Assembly: GCA_036924285.1 (NCBI GenBank)
Contig: JAYKYS010000005.1
Span: 21,984,001-22,048,000, forward strand
Reading direction: 5' to 3'
DNA from: Asterella californica
Lineage: Eukaryota; Streptophyta; Marchantiopsida; Marchantiales; Aytoniaceae
Length of the DNA stretch: 64,000 nucleotides
The translations under genes and the position numbers were made by a program. This document shows positions 39,586 through 51,241 of this stretch, in pieces; position 1 is the stretch's first letter; each line of letters opens with the position of its first letter. Below the pieces are notes generated by a model that saw nothing but the letters and a program-made list of their open reading frames with translations, ran no database searches and was not told where the DNA came from.

Positions 39586-42500
39586 CAGATCTTAGAACTT
39601 AGAGCAGCGATACTTGTGCAAATCCTCTGTGGGAACGATATCTTGTATACTAAACGGGCAAAGGGAGCAATCCTAGGACATTACATGTATGTGGAGACCA
39701 AGTACAAGTCAGTGGCAAAGAAAGTCAAACCCGTGGTTTTATCTTTATCACTCGACTACAATCAGAAGATGGAGCAAGCTACACAACAACCAACACTGAG
39801 AGAGCCAAGAAGAATTTGACACTAGTTCACAAAAGCAACACTGAAGGAACAGAAGATTGGAGGTGATGGATTTCTTACTGAGCAAGAGAAGAAGAGCTTC
39901 AGAGAGATGTTATCTATACATGGTAAGACGTTTGTGTTTGAGTCACATGAAGTAGGATGTGTAGATCCAAGTGTAGTTGCACCTATGGTAATCTTTACTA
40001 TATCACATCTGTCTTGGAATTTACTTTATATCCATGTACATAGAGCTCATCTACCAAAACTGATAGACTTGCTCAATGAGAGGATTAGAATGATATCTTG
40101 GAATCATCTATAGCTCCTTATTCTAGTAGATGGTTCATTGTTCTAAAGAAGAGTGGAGCTTTGAGATTCATTCAAGATATGCAGTCAGTTAACAAGGTGA
40201 CTGTTAGGAATATGGGTATAGGACCTATTGTAGACCAGTTTGCAGAGGATTTTGCTGGTCGTGCTATCTATTCAATGAGAGATTTGTATTCAGGGTATGA
40301 TCAATTTCAATTATCCTTTGAGAGTAGAGACTTGACTACAATGAGGACATCTTTAGGGCTATTAAGAATGTGCACCTTGCCACAAGGTGCTACCAATCCG
40401 TAACACATATAATGAATGGTATGACAAAGTTTTGAAAGATTTCATTCTTGATAAAACTATGCCATTCCTTGATGATGTGCCGATCAAAGGATGTGCTGAG
40501 GAGGAGAAGAATGAGATAATGGATCAGAGGGGGTGCTTGAAGTTTGTTGCAGACCACATAGATGACTGTGATAAGATATTGAGTCGGTTGGAAGAGGTTC
40601 ATTTGACTTTATCTAGAGCAAAGTCTGTATTTGGAGAATAGGAGGTGTTAATTGTGAGACACCTATGTGGATCTTATGGTCGGAAGCCTTATCCAAACAA
40701 GGTTGATGTCATCCAAACAACGAAAGAGACATGTGGATCAATTATTGAGATGAGAAGATTCTTAGGTGCATGTTTGTTTTATCATATATGTATTCCACAC
40801 CATGTAGCATATCCATTGTACAAGTTGTTAAGAAAGTGGCAACGATTTCAGTGGCAAGAGGAGCAAAGCAAGTCCATGAAGAAGTTGGAAGGATCTTTTG
40901 TCTTCGACACCAATTCTAAGAAAGATAACATATGAGTTGGGCAAATATGTTATCCTTACTGTTGATACTAGTCCTAGTGGCATTGGATGGGCTGTAGGAC
41001 ATGATGATGAGAATGGAAATAGATATGTGGTGCGTTTTGGTGCTAAGGTATTAAGTTCACGACTGAGACACTACTCTCAAGTCAAGAGAGAGCTATGGGA
41101 AGTAGTTACTACAATGAAGAATAACAATGAATACTTGATAGGAGCACATGTGGTTGTAGAGACAGATTGTTTATCTCTCTTGGGAAAGATCACTAGTTGT
41201 ACAACTCCAAATATTGCTAAGTTGAGGTGGATAGCATATCTCAAGTCTTTGAATCCAAAGAAAGACATATCTTGTGACAGATATGTTATCAAGGGTTAGA
41301 TATTACAATGAGAAAGAAATGATAGACGACAAGGAGGAAAGTGAAGACGGAGTTCTATTCTAGTGTTCTTGCTAGAAAGGATAGAAGTTGTTTTGCAGCC
41401 CACAAGAGTTATTCGAGGAAACTATGTACGATGGAGAGTGGTTGGATCTTGTACGCTATTTGAGTTCATTGAAAAGACTAGAAGACTGGTAGGATGTAGA
41501 TTTCAAGAAGATCCATAGAATACCTAATGGTTACTTTTTACATGAAAGACATTTATGAAAGCGCCCTAAGCTACAAAGAGGTATACCGCAACATGTGATA
41601 TGTGACCTAGAATTGTAGCAGAAGTTGATCAAAGAGTTCCATGAGAGTCTATGGAGTGGTCATAGAGGAGTTTGGGCTACATTTTCCAAGATGAAGGAGA
41701 AGTATAGGTGGAAGGGTATGTATAAGGATGTAGTACAATTTGTTTCATCATGTATACCTTGCTAGATGTATTCTAATATATGTCATCTTGATGGATTGCA
41801 TCCTACACATTCATTACAAATGGATAGTTGATCTTGTAACTATGCCATTTGGGCTTGGACAAATGAGGTATATAGTCTTGGCTAGAGAAGATCTATCTAA
41901 TCAAGTTGAAGGTCAAGCCTTGAGGACAAAGACCACTGCTAGTATCTGCCGCTTTTTACTTAAAGATGTTATTTATAGATACGGGTGTGTGAGAAAGATC
42001 ACACTAGATAAGGGTGAGCTGGATTCACATGAAGCAGTTGAGTTCTTCAAGCGATTGAGAATTAAGTTAGCATTAACCACTGCTTACAATCTTGAATGGA
42101 ATGACAGAGTGAACGTGGTCATCTGCCAATCATCAAAGCTTTGATAAAAGCTGGCAAGAGTAAGATCGGTGAATGGCCTAGATTACTATCATTTGCTTTA
42201 TGGACGAAACCGTACAACTCATAGTACTATTACAGGTTACATGTCAACATAGTTGATACTAGAGCAAAAATTTGTGATGCCGATTGATGAGATTGTGTCT
42301 ATTTATAATATTTTGTCATGGAAAGTGGTAGAAGTACATAGGATCTCCTTGCATTAAAGATCCAACAGTTAGAACGAAGACTTGAGGATGTTGTCAAATC
42401 TGTGGAAAGATTAAAGACTACTAGAAAGAGAAACAAAGACAGCTTTGATAGGACTCATAGATTTTAAGGTGATTGGTTGTTAATCTATGACAGTAATCTT

Positions 42501-42760
42501 GATACTCAGCATAGCACTATCAAAAATTTTCCAAGAGATAGTTTGGATCTTATGTGGTATTAGAAGTTCATAATAATACCACATACTCCTTGAGAGAATT
42601 AGATGGTGCAATGCTCAAGATACCAGTTGCAAAGAAGAGGATCAAGCTCTTCAGAAGAAGAAGGGAGGACCAAAACATTGCAGAGTTTATTGAGAATGAA
42701 GCTAAAGACTCAATGGAGATTGAAGATGAGTTTGAAGTTGAAGCTGGAGAATCTTGATAT
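39586..42760 (+). pseudogene. Second Ty3/gypsy pol remnant of the 2833-5385 family
   Basis: Heavily broken across frames. Readable blocks: a pre-RT region (VDPSVVAPMVIFT near 39970), RT N-terminus (KKSGALRFIQDMQSVNKVTV near 40150), LYSGYDQFQL near 40290, the catalytic FLDDVPIKGC near 40465, the RT thumb (FLGACLFYHICIPH near 40760), RNase H (TVDTSPSGIGWAVG near 40962, SQVKRELWEVVTT near 41080), integrase fragments (YRYGCVRKIT near 41975, with LDKGEL in place of the usual TDNG), and an integrase C-terminal end (NNTTYSLRELDGAMLKIPV near 42575). The gag and 5' LTR are not visible. A GGAGGATGTGCATGTTAAGAGGAGGTAGA purine run ends the internal part before the LTR at 42804. Confidence 0.85.
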
Positions 42761-42803
42761 AGATTTGGTACTGCCGGAGGATGTGCATGTTAAGAGGAGG
42801 TAG

Positions 42804-44040
42804 ATGTCGTACTACGTGGCGATTACATGCTACACTTCTACTCCAACACTCGAGTTTAGTAGTTGTAGAAGTTAGCTAAATATTACTTCTAGTATTTTAT
42901 GCATATGTTGGACATCTTTGCATATGATGTGAACGTTATTATGTTATATATTTTGAGTCCTAATAGGTTGATAGTATGTTATGTATCTTGTTCAAACACT
43001 CTTACGTTTGTGCAAGTGATTTCATACTTATATATGTTGTTCAAAGTACATAACTTTAGGTTTACCATGTGGATAGAGTTTAAGCTCATGGGTTGTGTTT
43101 ACATGTGGCCCATGTATGCTTTCTAGCTTGTTTAAGTTATGTTTTAGAGTTACATGTCACTTTACATGTCTTCTCATGAAGTTTAAGGTTTACGTTGGCA
43201 CTTTAGAGGTTTGACATGTAACCAATGTGTGAAGTTAAGTTGTCACGTGGATTGGGGGCACAAAAGGATAGGGAAGTGAAGCTATGAACTCTCATTGGTC
43301 CATTTTTATCCTTTGTGAAACTCTAAACTTGGAAGCATAGATCTTAGGAATAGTTCAAGCTTTTGGTGATGGCATTCAAAGATCTGAGAGCATAGGATAA
43401 GAGAGCGCATCGTGTTTGTCACCGTCAGTGTAAATTTTGATCGATTTGGAGCAATAAAGAGAGAGTTACGCCAACTTGAAGTTCGGATTGGGTCAGAATT
43501 GCATCACAATTGTTGATTTTGGAATTTTTGGTGTCATTTGCAGCAGAATAGAGATTATCACTTCAAACTTTCGTGGTTGCGTTCAATATCAACAAGACTA
43601 TGACTATCAAAAAAGTTTCATGTCATATGAGTGAGTGAATAATTCAGGGTGATTGTTGAAGCAGAGGGGGTCTAAAAAGCTCTCAATCTAGAGCAGCAAC
43701 TTCCAAACTCGAGATCTGGAGAACCGTGTACAACCAACAACTCAAATTTCACAAGATTGTTCAGCATGCTGTAACAAATCTTGTAAGAATGAATGAAAGT
43801 TATCAAGCTAATTTTCTGTTCTAGTCGAAGTAGCCATCGGGTGTCAGAAATTGTCATAATCTTAATCAAAACGTTTTTGCCCATATCTCAGTGCTCAGAT
43901 TTGATCTCAGGTTGAAATTTTGTATATGTGTTCAATAAAGCCTCCTTTACATGTAGGGGAAGTTTTGAAGTCTAAACCCTCATATGTTTTCTATTGTTGA
44001 GTGTTAAAGTTCACCGTTTGATCTTATTATTACTTGATAG
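42804..44040 (+). repeat. 3' LTR of the second pol remnant
   Basis: Starts TGTCGTACTACGTGGCG directly after a polypurine tract. Reverse-complement relative of 1-1119, with shared blocks at the start and near 43950-44022. The end is uncertain because the partner is cut by the window edge; similarity is lost after about 44040. Confidence 0.7.
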
Positions 44041-46619
44041 ACTTGCTTTTCGTCTTCTGAACATGTTAGAGGACCCAATAGACCTGTGTAAGTGCTTGTA
44101 GTGCCAAGTTATAACTTGAACCTTACCTCTTGAGTAAACAACCACAACCAGAAGCCAAATGCTCTCTTAGGTAGACGTATCACACTCCGACAACTTTGTA
44201 CTGATTGTCATCGAACTCAATATCATATTCCATAAATTATCTAATGTCGGTCTGCTACATGTTAATGGTAGAAATATAAAGAAAACTTGGATGTGAGACA
44301 ACCAAAGTTGTGCGGATAAAACACATATTCAGAAAATATCTTAATTATGTATTTTTTGAATATCATATTACATCATATGATATTATTTTATATTTTATAC
44401 AATTAATGTATTAAAATGATTAACTCAATATCCAATACTCATTTCCAAGAATCCATTTTCCAAGACATATGGAAACTTTAGAGAACATATATGTTTCTCT
44501 TCATCATGGTATAGAAATCATAAAAATTAAAATAATCCGACGTTAGTTTGGAAAAGTGATTGAAATCAATCGGACAATCAAATGACTCTGAACGATTTTT
44601 GTTTGAAACTCGAGAGAGAATCAAAAGATTGTTAATTAATCAGTTTGTAACCTCTCTCCAACAAGCCATCTTGACATCTAGTTGAAGAATGCGTGTCGTG
44701 ATGATGGGTTGATAGGAATGTCACCAAGAGCAGTAAACGGCAGATGACATTGTTCTTAATCACCAAAGATATGTCCAGACTCTCGTGTTGTAAAGTCCAT
44801 AGGACTGCTACAAGTATCTCATATCAATCGAGACTGAATGTTGTAACTGAGTGTGCGGACACACCAAGATGTCGGGAGGTCTCTGAGAATAGATCAGTAT
44901 GTCAACACGTTTTCATATAACTTGTTTTTTTGTCTAGGAATACATTGCGTATATGAATGTGTAGAGGTATGTGACTTGAACACGTTGGCTGTAAACTTTG
45001 ATCTTTCAACCCAAATGTTCTCTATCTACTCTTCTAGCACAAGTGATCTTGTACTCATTCGATTCAGTTGCTATGATCCAAAGAATACGTATAAGTTGTG
45101 GAAATTGTGTTACAAGATTCTTTTGTGCTCAATATGATAATTATAAACTCTGTACTATTTAACTGAAAATAACTCTATATTATTGGAAGCATGATTTAAT
45201 AGCTTTCCAGCGACATTAGCTACCCATCAATCCGGCCGTCACAACTCTATCTAGTACAACTGAAAGATGGTCTAAGATCACTCAACCAAACTTGATAGAG
45301 TCTCAATACAACTTACTGTACACTCTGGTCTACTAAGCATTCCAGCAAGATAAAGCATGCATGCTTCAAGGCACTACTCAGATCTCAACATAACACCAAC
45401 AATGGCAATACGTGACAGCTCTGAAAATCCAAACATCTGCTTATGATTCATTACGACTTCGTTCTCCTTCACCGCAAAGAGTTGAAATTAGCTCCACATC
45501 TTCACAATGTCGAGTTGTATGCAGACATGGTAGTTTTAGCAACAAACTCCTCCCCAATTGCTCGAAATGAACCAAAAGATGATAATAGATATGATCGAAA
45601 ACTCGAACCCGCTAATAACAAAAGCTTCTCTGAACTTTGAGACCTCAGTTCTTTCAAATCAGTTGACCAATGATGATCAAATTTCACAAGAAGCTTTATT
45701 GGACCCTTCACTCTTATCTTGAACAATTTTCAGATCAAAAACTTAAACCAACTCTCAGATATGGATCAAATCGTAATCTGTGCTAACTTAAGAGCTTGGC
45801 AGACCCATGTACATTTGATCCAAGACCCTGAACAACTTATTCGACCATTCAAGATGAAACTTCCTAGATATCTTACTAATAAGACATCTCTCAATCTTGG
45901 AAAGTTTCAATCAGAAATTCGACCCAAAACTCGAGAAATAGCTAATCTTACATGACTGTCACAAGTCATAGTACTCGTCTCATCACGTTTGCACTTCTCA
46001 ATTTCAATCGATCGGTTCATAATCCAAATCAATCAAGAATCGATTGAAATTGATATCAAAACGATCAACTCGTCACCAGCTCTCTAACCCAACTAACAGC
46101 TTCAAAAGTCCTCATAAGTCTCTGAGAATAATCATAAACATCGTAGTGGATATGAATTACACCCACTTCACTCAATCGATCATAGCGCCCTCAATCCTCT
46201 ATGAAATCACTCGATTCTTCAGCCTAGATTGTTACCCTAGTCGAGAGATTTTTAACCATAAACTTCCTCGTGCGAATGATCCTCAGAAGCCTCTTGAAAC
46301 CACAAAAAAGTTCGCAAGGATAAGCTAGAACACCATTGGTCCAAAAGTAGACCAATGAGAGTAAAACGAGTTTTTAGTTTGTCTTTTCTTCACTCGACTT
46401 TTTCCACTAGAACGACTTGTAACACTCAAGGATACACTAGACACCAATAACACTAGAAGAAGTCATAAAATTCTTGAGACATGTTGAAGGATTTTTTGTG
46501 AAACATAAATGCGCAGAAGCGCTTAAGTTAGAATGAGACAATTGAGTCAGCGGCTAATACAGAGTCAACATGAAAACGAACTACAATGAACGATATGACA
46601 AAAAAATGGTGAAGCTATC
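44041..46619. other. AT-rich mosaic without a recognisable gene
   Basis: Short open frames at 44853-45137, 45443-45640, 45719-45955 and 46044-46328 carry no known motif. Minus-strand phrases near 46330-46370 (ATTGGTCTACTTTTGGACCAA) recall the S-element leader near 27060, so the right part is probably leader of the minus-strand S copy that begins with the small frames at 46978. Confidence 0.4.
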
Positions 46620-46639
46620 ACTCGGTTGAAATACTCTTC

Positions 46640-46747
46640 CTCATAATTTCTCATGATCCACATTCCATGATTGATATTTGGTCTGCAATGACATCGAATA
46701 TCGACCTAGACGTTGAAAGGAATGTTGGTTGGATAGTTGAGATCCAT
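46640..46747 (-). pseudogene. Decayed small protein B (copy 3)
   Basis: On the minus strand it starts MDLNYPTNIPFNV, almost as in copy 2, then hits a TAG where copy 2 has tryptophan. The following bases still match the basic middle part. It begins six bases after the end of copy 3 of protein A. Confidence 0.65.
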
Positions 46748-46753
46748 TCTTCG

Positions 46754-46978
46754 TCACAACAAGATGTACATCGTCAAATCCCAAGTCTCTCCGTATGTAA
46801 CAATTGAAAAGATCACCAGAAGCTGTAAGTCCATCCTTATCCTTATGAATTTATCACCAAAATACGCAACTAACCACTGTTGAAAGTGGTCTCGGTGGAT
46901 GCAATGAACCTTGATGTGAAATAGATTCGAAAAAGGAAGATCAAGAGTCAATATCAGACCTTCGACCATAACCACCAC
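46754..46978 (-). CDS. Small protein A of an S-type element (copy 3)
   Basis: 74 codons on the minus strand, open to its own stop. LILTLDLPFSNLFHIKVHC, then IHRDHFQQWLVAYFGDKF, then LQLLVIFSIVTYGETWDLTM and YILL. The same ends and the same HRDHF..W..AYFG block as copy 2 are kept, with mostly silent changes in the last 22 codons. Upstream non-coding sequence (46980-47420) also matches 26130-26480, so this is a further element copy and not a chance frame. Whether it is expressed is unknown. Confidence 0.5.
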   Translation of the reverse strand: MVVMVEGLILTLDLPFSNLFHIKVHCIHRDHFQQWLVAYFGDKFIRIRMDLQLLVIFSIVTYGETWDLTMYILL

Positions 46979-48264
46979 TCCCGTAGTTCTTCACTCCTCC
47001 ATGCAGACCATCGAGAACTCTCATGAACCACCCGTTAAGATAGAATACCTTATGAATCCTCGACCCACCATTTAATATCAAAATGTGACGACAAGGACCA
47101 TTGAAATGAGCACGCACAGATTGCTGATTCGGCACGTTTTATTACCGTGCGATCACTAAAATAGATAATTGCGATGTATCACCCGTCACATCGTTCGACG
47201 AGTTACACGATAAGGTTCATGAAACATAGAAAAGAAGCACAACCTAAGTTCTACGAGAATTTCACACAAGAGCCAAATCACAACACGACAACGTGCACAC
47301 AATAAATACGGAAGCGTGTAAACGAACGTATAAATAGATGCAGAATCGTTAAGAAATGAATGACACATGCATAATGACGAGAGTTCTCTTATAATAAGAT
47401 GTATAACGCACAATCCCAAGTTTGGATATACGTAATATTTGGAAGGATAATAAGTACTGGAGAGTTCATAACCTGTACCATAAACTCACACCAAAATGAA
47501 CCACCAAGTATTATATAAAGGAGTGTCTATCTACACACTGAATACGAATGAACTGGTGAGGAAAAAGAGAAAGGACGATGTCTGTTCTCTATGGTGCATC
47601 AGTACATCATTATGCGATCAGCATATCAAGATGCAGACTACACATCAGGATGTGAATTATCATCAGGATACAAGCACCACGTTAGGATGCATACATACAA
47701 ATGAGCGTCAAGGTGCAGTATTGACTTAGAAATCCATGAGAGGGTTCAATTTCACAACAAGGATCAAAATCTCATAACAAACAACTTGATTCTAGCAACG
47801 GCACATAATGCAATAACATCAACTCCTTGAATAGGAGCAATTAGACATTCTGCTGATCCAGAAGTGACGGCTCCTTGGATGACTCCACTGTCCATACTCC
47901 CACCTAATCTGATCTCAAGCGTGCTCACTAGGAGAACCAGAGCTTGGAGAGGCACTACCGGTCTGCTGTTGGAGATTGAGAGACCTCCTACACAAAGAAC
48001 ATCAACTCGGAGAGTGATGGCTGAAGAATGAATCCTCAAAAAATCCACCTATGAGAACTATCCCCTTCCAAAGCCGAGCTTCCAGCCAGGACAGACAAAG
48101 AAGGCACAAAACATCCGCATCAAGACGTGACTACAAGACAGAACAGAAGTCAAGATAAGATAAGACGTATGGATGACACCAACCATGAAAGTGACATCCT
48201 TGACAATATTAGAGCTCATAAGGTGTGTATGTTGAGTGATCCACGTAACTTATACTAAAATTCA
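46979..48264 (-). other. Upstream part of the minus-strand S-type copy
   Basis: No gene. The minus strand matches 26130-26480 in several blocks (CACGTTGTCGTGTTGTGA near 47280; GATCGCACGGTAATAAAACG near 47145 against GATCGCATGATAACAAGATG near 26298). An ATG-rich, hydrophobic minus frame at 47764-48048 has no motif and no second copy. Confidence 0.45.
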
Positions 48265-48567
48265 TACTTGAGTAATATAGAGAGTGTGTGATATTTTAGC
48301 ATGTTAGAACTTGAGAGACGTCGTTAGAATGGAGGATTTTAGTTGATGAGTTTATGGAGAATTTTAGTTGATGAGTTTATGGGTGTATGAATGAGTGAAC
48401 TTAACATTTTTCTCTTCAAGTTCATGGTGTGCTTCCATCAAAGCCATCAGAGGTGACCCTTGAGTGAGAGACAGGCCCGACATGTTGCAGATTCATCGAT
48501 GACGATCATGGAGGTTGAGAGATCGGGAGGAGGGGTAGTTGATCGATAGGACAGCGGAGGGTTTACA
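48265..48567 (+). repeat. Truncated LTR of the inner retrotransposon family
   Basis: Aligns with 13754-14054 of the inner 5' LTR, from ACTTGAGTAATATAGAGAGTG to the terminal GGGTTTACA. It carries a short extra duplication (GGAGAATTTTAGTTGATGAG) near 48356 and scattered changes. The first two thirds of the LTR are missing. It marks an older insertion of the same family, inside S-element sequence. Confidence 0.88.
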
Positions 48568-51241
48568 GTACCTGTCATCATCACATGCAACCTCCCACGA
48601 TCTGTTGATCGTCACTCCAACCGCACCGTGAGAGAAACAAAGATAGTCTGACTGGTCCGCAACTCTAGTTTCACTACCGATAGCACACTGGAGTGAACTC
48701 ACTCCGGAAATCAAGCGCCAACACAAGCAAACGCGACGCACAAACAGGAAGCAAAATATGGAGGGATTCTAACCACAAGAAGTCAAACGATAACCCTCCA
48801 CACTCAAACATTCACATAAAGAGAAACCCAACCCCACCTAGACTGACGTCTCCTATTCGATGACCACATGCACCATATATGATCATAATCGTCGTAACTG
48901 ATACTTAAGATCACTAACTAGATGTCCACACCTCTAGTAGCTCAAAAATATCCACGTGGTAGCTCTACTAGCTCACCCAAGACAACTGCCATCAATTGCC
49001 TCCAGACGCGTCTCTACGGTATAGGCAGACACTACCACAACTATAGCTTCTCCTTAATACTGTGGGGTCATCCTACCACTCCTCTAGGAACGTGTGAGAA
49101 GATCTTCTACTACCTTAGACAAGTCCATAAGTACTTGCACGCATTCCTGTAAGACACCAAGAGCTAGTGATAAAGCCAAAGCTAAGATTGCAAAGTTAAA
49201 GATACAAGTTCAAGAATAGTGTTTGGATGGATGACCTACTGGTTTTACACTTCCCTACTCCACACCTCGACACTCCCTCTCACTCTCCGTTTGTGTAAGA
49301 GAAGAAAATCGAGTCAAACACCACAAGAAAGACGCATTCAAAGAGCACACACCCCAAACAGCAACTTAGAGGTCGAAAACACACTCCAAGAAGTCGAAAT
49401 CTGCCAAATTGGTACTCGCAGGTGGATTTACGTCAGATTTTAGACCACCCGCGACCTTCTTCGGCTTGTAACTTCTTCGATTTTTCATCAAATCGAACGA
49501 TTTTTGATGCATTGGAATCATCTTCCCAGCGCGCACCTACTGCACTCTTCAGCATCACAAATTGTCCGTCCACGTCAACCCGATGTCAACCCGACGTCCG
49601 CTGACGTACTTATGTCGATCTCAAATTGACCTGTCACAAGAAATTCCAGCAGTGCTTCCGCACAACCTCATCACCAAATCGATCAAGAACAGATTCAATC
49701 GACAGTAATCCACACAACGGTCGATCATCCAACAAAAAAAAACCACTCCGTGCACGCGCACACTCGCAAATCGAAGATATCAATGATTTGTCCACTCCAG
49801 AGATACCACCGGCTGAAATCTACGACATGAAAGCTCTCAATCAGACTTCGCAATCTGAGTTCTTCAAGTAATAAACGATATGTACTCACTCCATCATGCC
49901 AACGGGTACTAAACAATCACTAAAGTCGAGCCAAATCCACTATGTGCTCGCAGAGATTCCAGATTGCACTCACAAAGACTATCCACCATAGCTAGGAGCT
50001 TGAGGGCTTAACTTGAAAAACTAAGGTCTCCAAGCCCTACCTGCGAAGTATACCTCTAGTGGGTCATCTCAAGAACTCGTCCTAACGGCACTAACGACCC
50101 TACCGAGATTCGTCACTCTGCACTCAGCCAACCTAACCGAGGTGCCAAATTGACATGATATTGTTCTCGATCGAAAATAAATTGATTAAAATACGATCAC
50201 AATATAATATAACGAACGAAAAGCGACGAGAGGAAATAATAACTAATGGAGATGGTAATAACAAATTATGCAGTTGTGACATTCATTTACATGTTCGAGC
50301 GCGGCCCTGCATATCCCCCGGCGATATTCCGACCGTGCAATGTTTCTCCTCGTTTCTGGAGACCAACCAACTATAGGGATAATATTGCAAAAGTATAAAG
50401 GGAACAAATTCACAAACTACTCACACCTTGTCCCTCTAGCCATCCACGCGTGTATCTGCATATAAACACGTTACCAACACTGGAGCCAAACTTGGACGGA
50501 TGCCAACCGTGAAACTCCGATGCGTCCAGTTCCGGCCAGTACCGAGAAGATTGCGACGTTCGACTAACTTACCAAAAGAACAAGTATCTTATGAACCGGA
50601 ACTTGATGGGGTCTTCCCATCAGTTTGGTATTCATTGCGTTGCGCTTACTCTATGAACTGGAAAACATTATCAGTTTTGAATCCGGCCAATTTCTGCTTT
50701 CCAAGTCAATTTCTGATCCGGCCAATTTCTAATTTTCTGATTTCCAATCGAAGTTCTCGCCGGTTGCCGTGACAAAGAACCCCGATTCCAGGTGGGCCTG
50801 GCAATGACACCCGCTAGTACTGTACCACCATCCGGTACCAGGCCATCTCGCAGTGACTCGCACTGGAAAATAATAGCATCTATCGAGCTGCTGGAGCTTG
50901 ACTACCGTAACTGAGATCTCTACACCTTGCGTCAGCAAAGGGAGGCAACTGCCTACAGTCAAGCCACGCCGCCGGCTCGTAGCTTGCTTTCCTCGTTGTC
51001 TTCCCTTTCTCGTCGTCTCCTGACCATTGCGGCCGCAGCGACCACAGCCACCGCTCAAGACGGAAGGTTTTCAAATCGGGAGGCGTTTTGTCTATCAACA
51101 GCTCTCCGACGACTCGGAAGCAGGCTCCGCTTGGCTGGGGAACAAACCCTCCTTCGGCTCAGCCCGAGTAGGATTCCGCACTTCGACGACTGGAGGGAGT
51201 GATTGAGCGAGTGGCTGGAGAAAGCGTTCGGTTGTTCGAGG
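48568..51241. other. S-element remnant grading into the IPMS upstream region
   Basis: The minus strand of 48568-48770 matches 23870-24040. From about 48800 to 50900 I see no gene; short open frames lack motifs. The last ~300 bp before 51242 should hold the IPMS promoter and 5' UTR. TATA-like strings occur (AAGTATAAAGG near 50390), but none can be chosen with confidence. Confidence 0.4.

Noticed and set aside
50927..51202. 91-codon frame ending just before IPMS
   Set aside because: Composition-driven (Ser, Arg, Leu, Ala), no motif; more likely IPMS 5' UTR or promoter.
51203..51241. Upstream extension of IPMS
   Set aside because: The frame is open but without an ATG; a TTG start is not expected in a plant nuclear gene.
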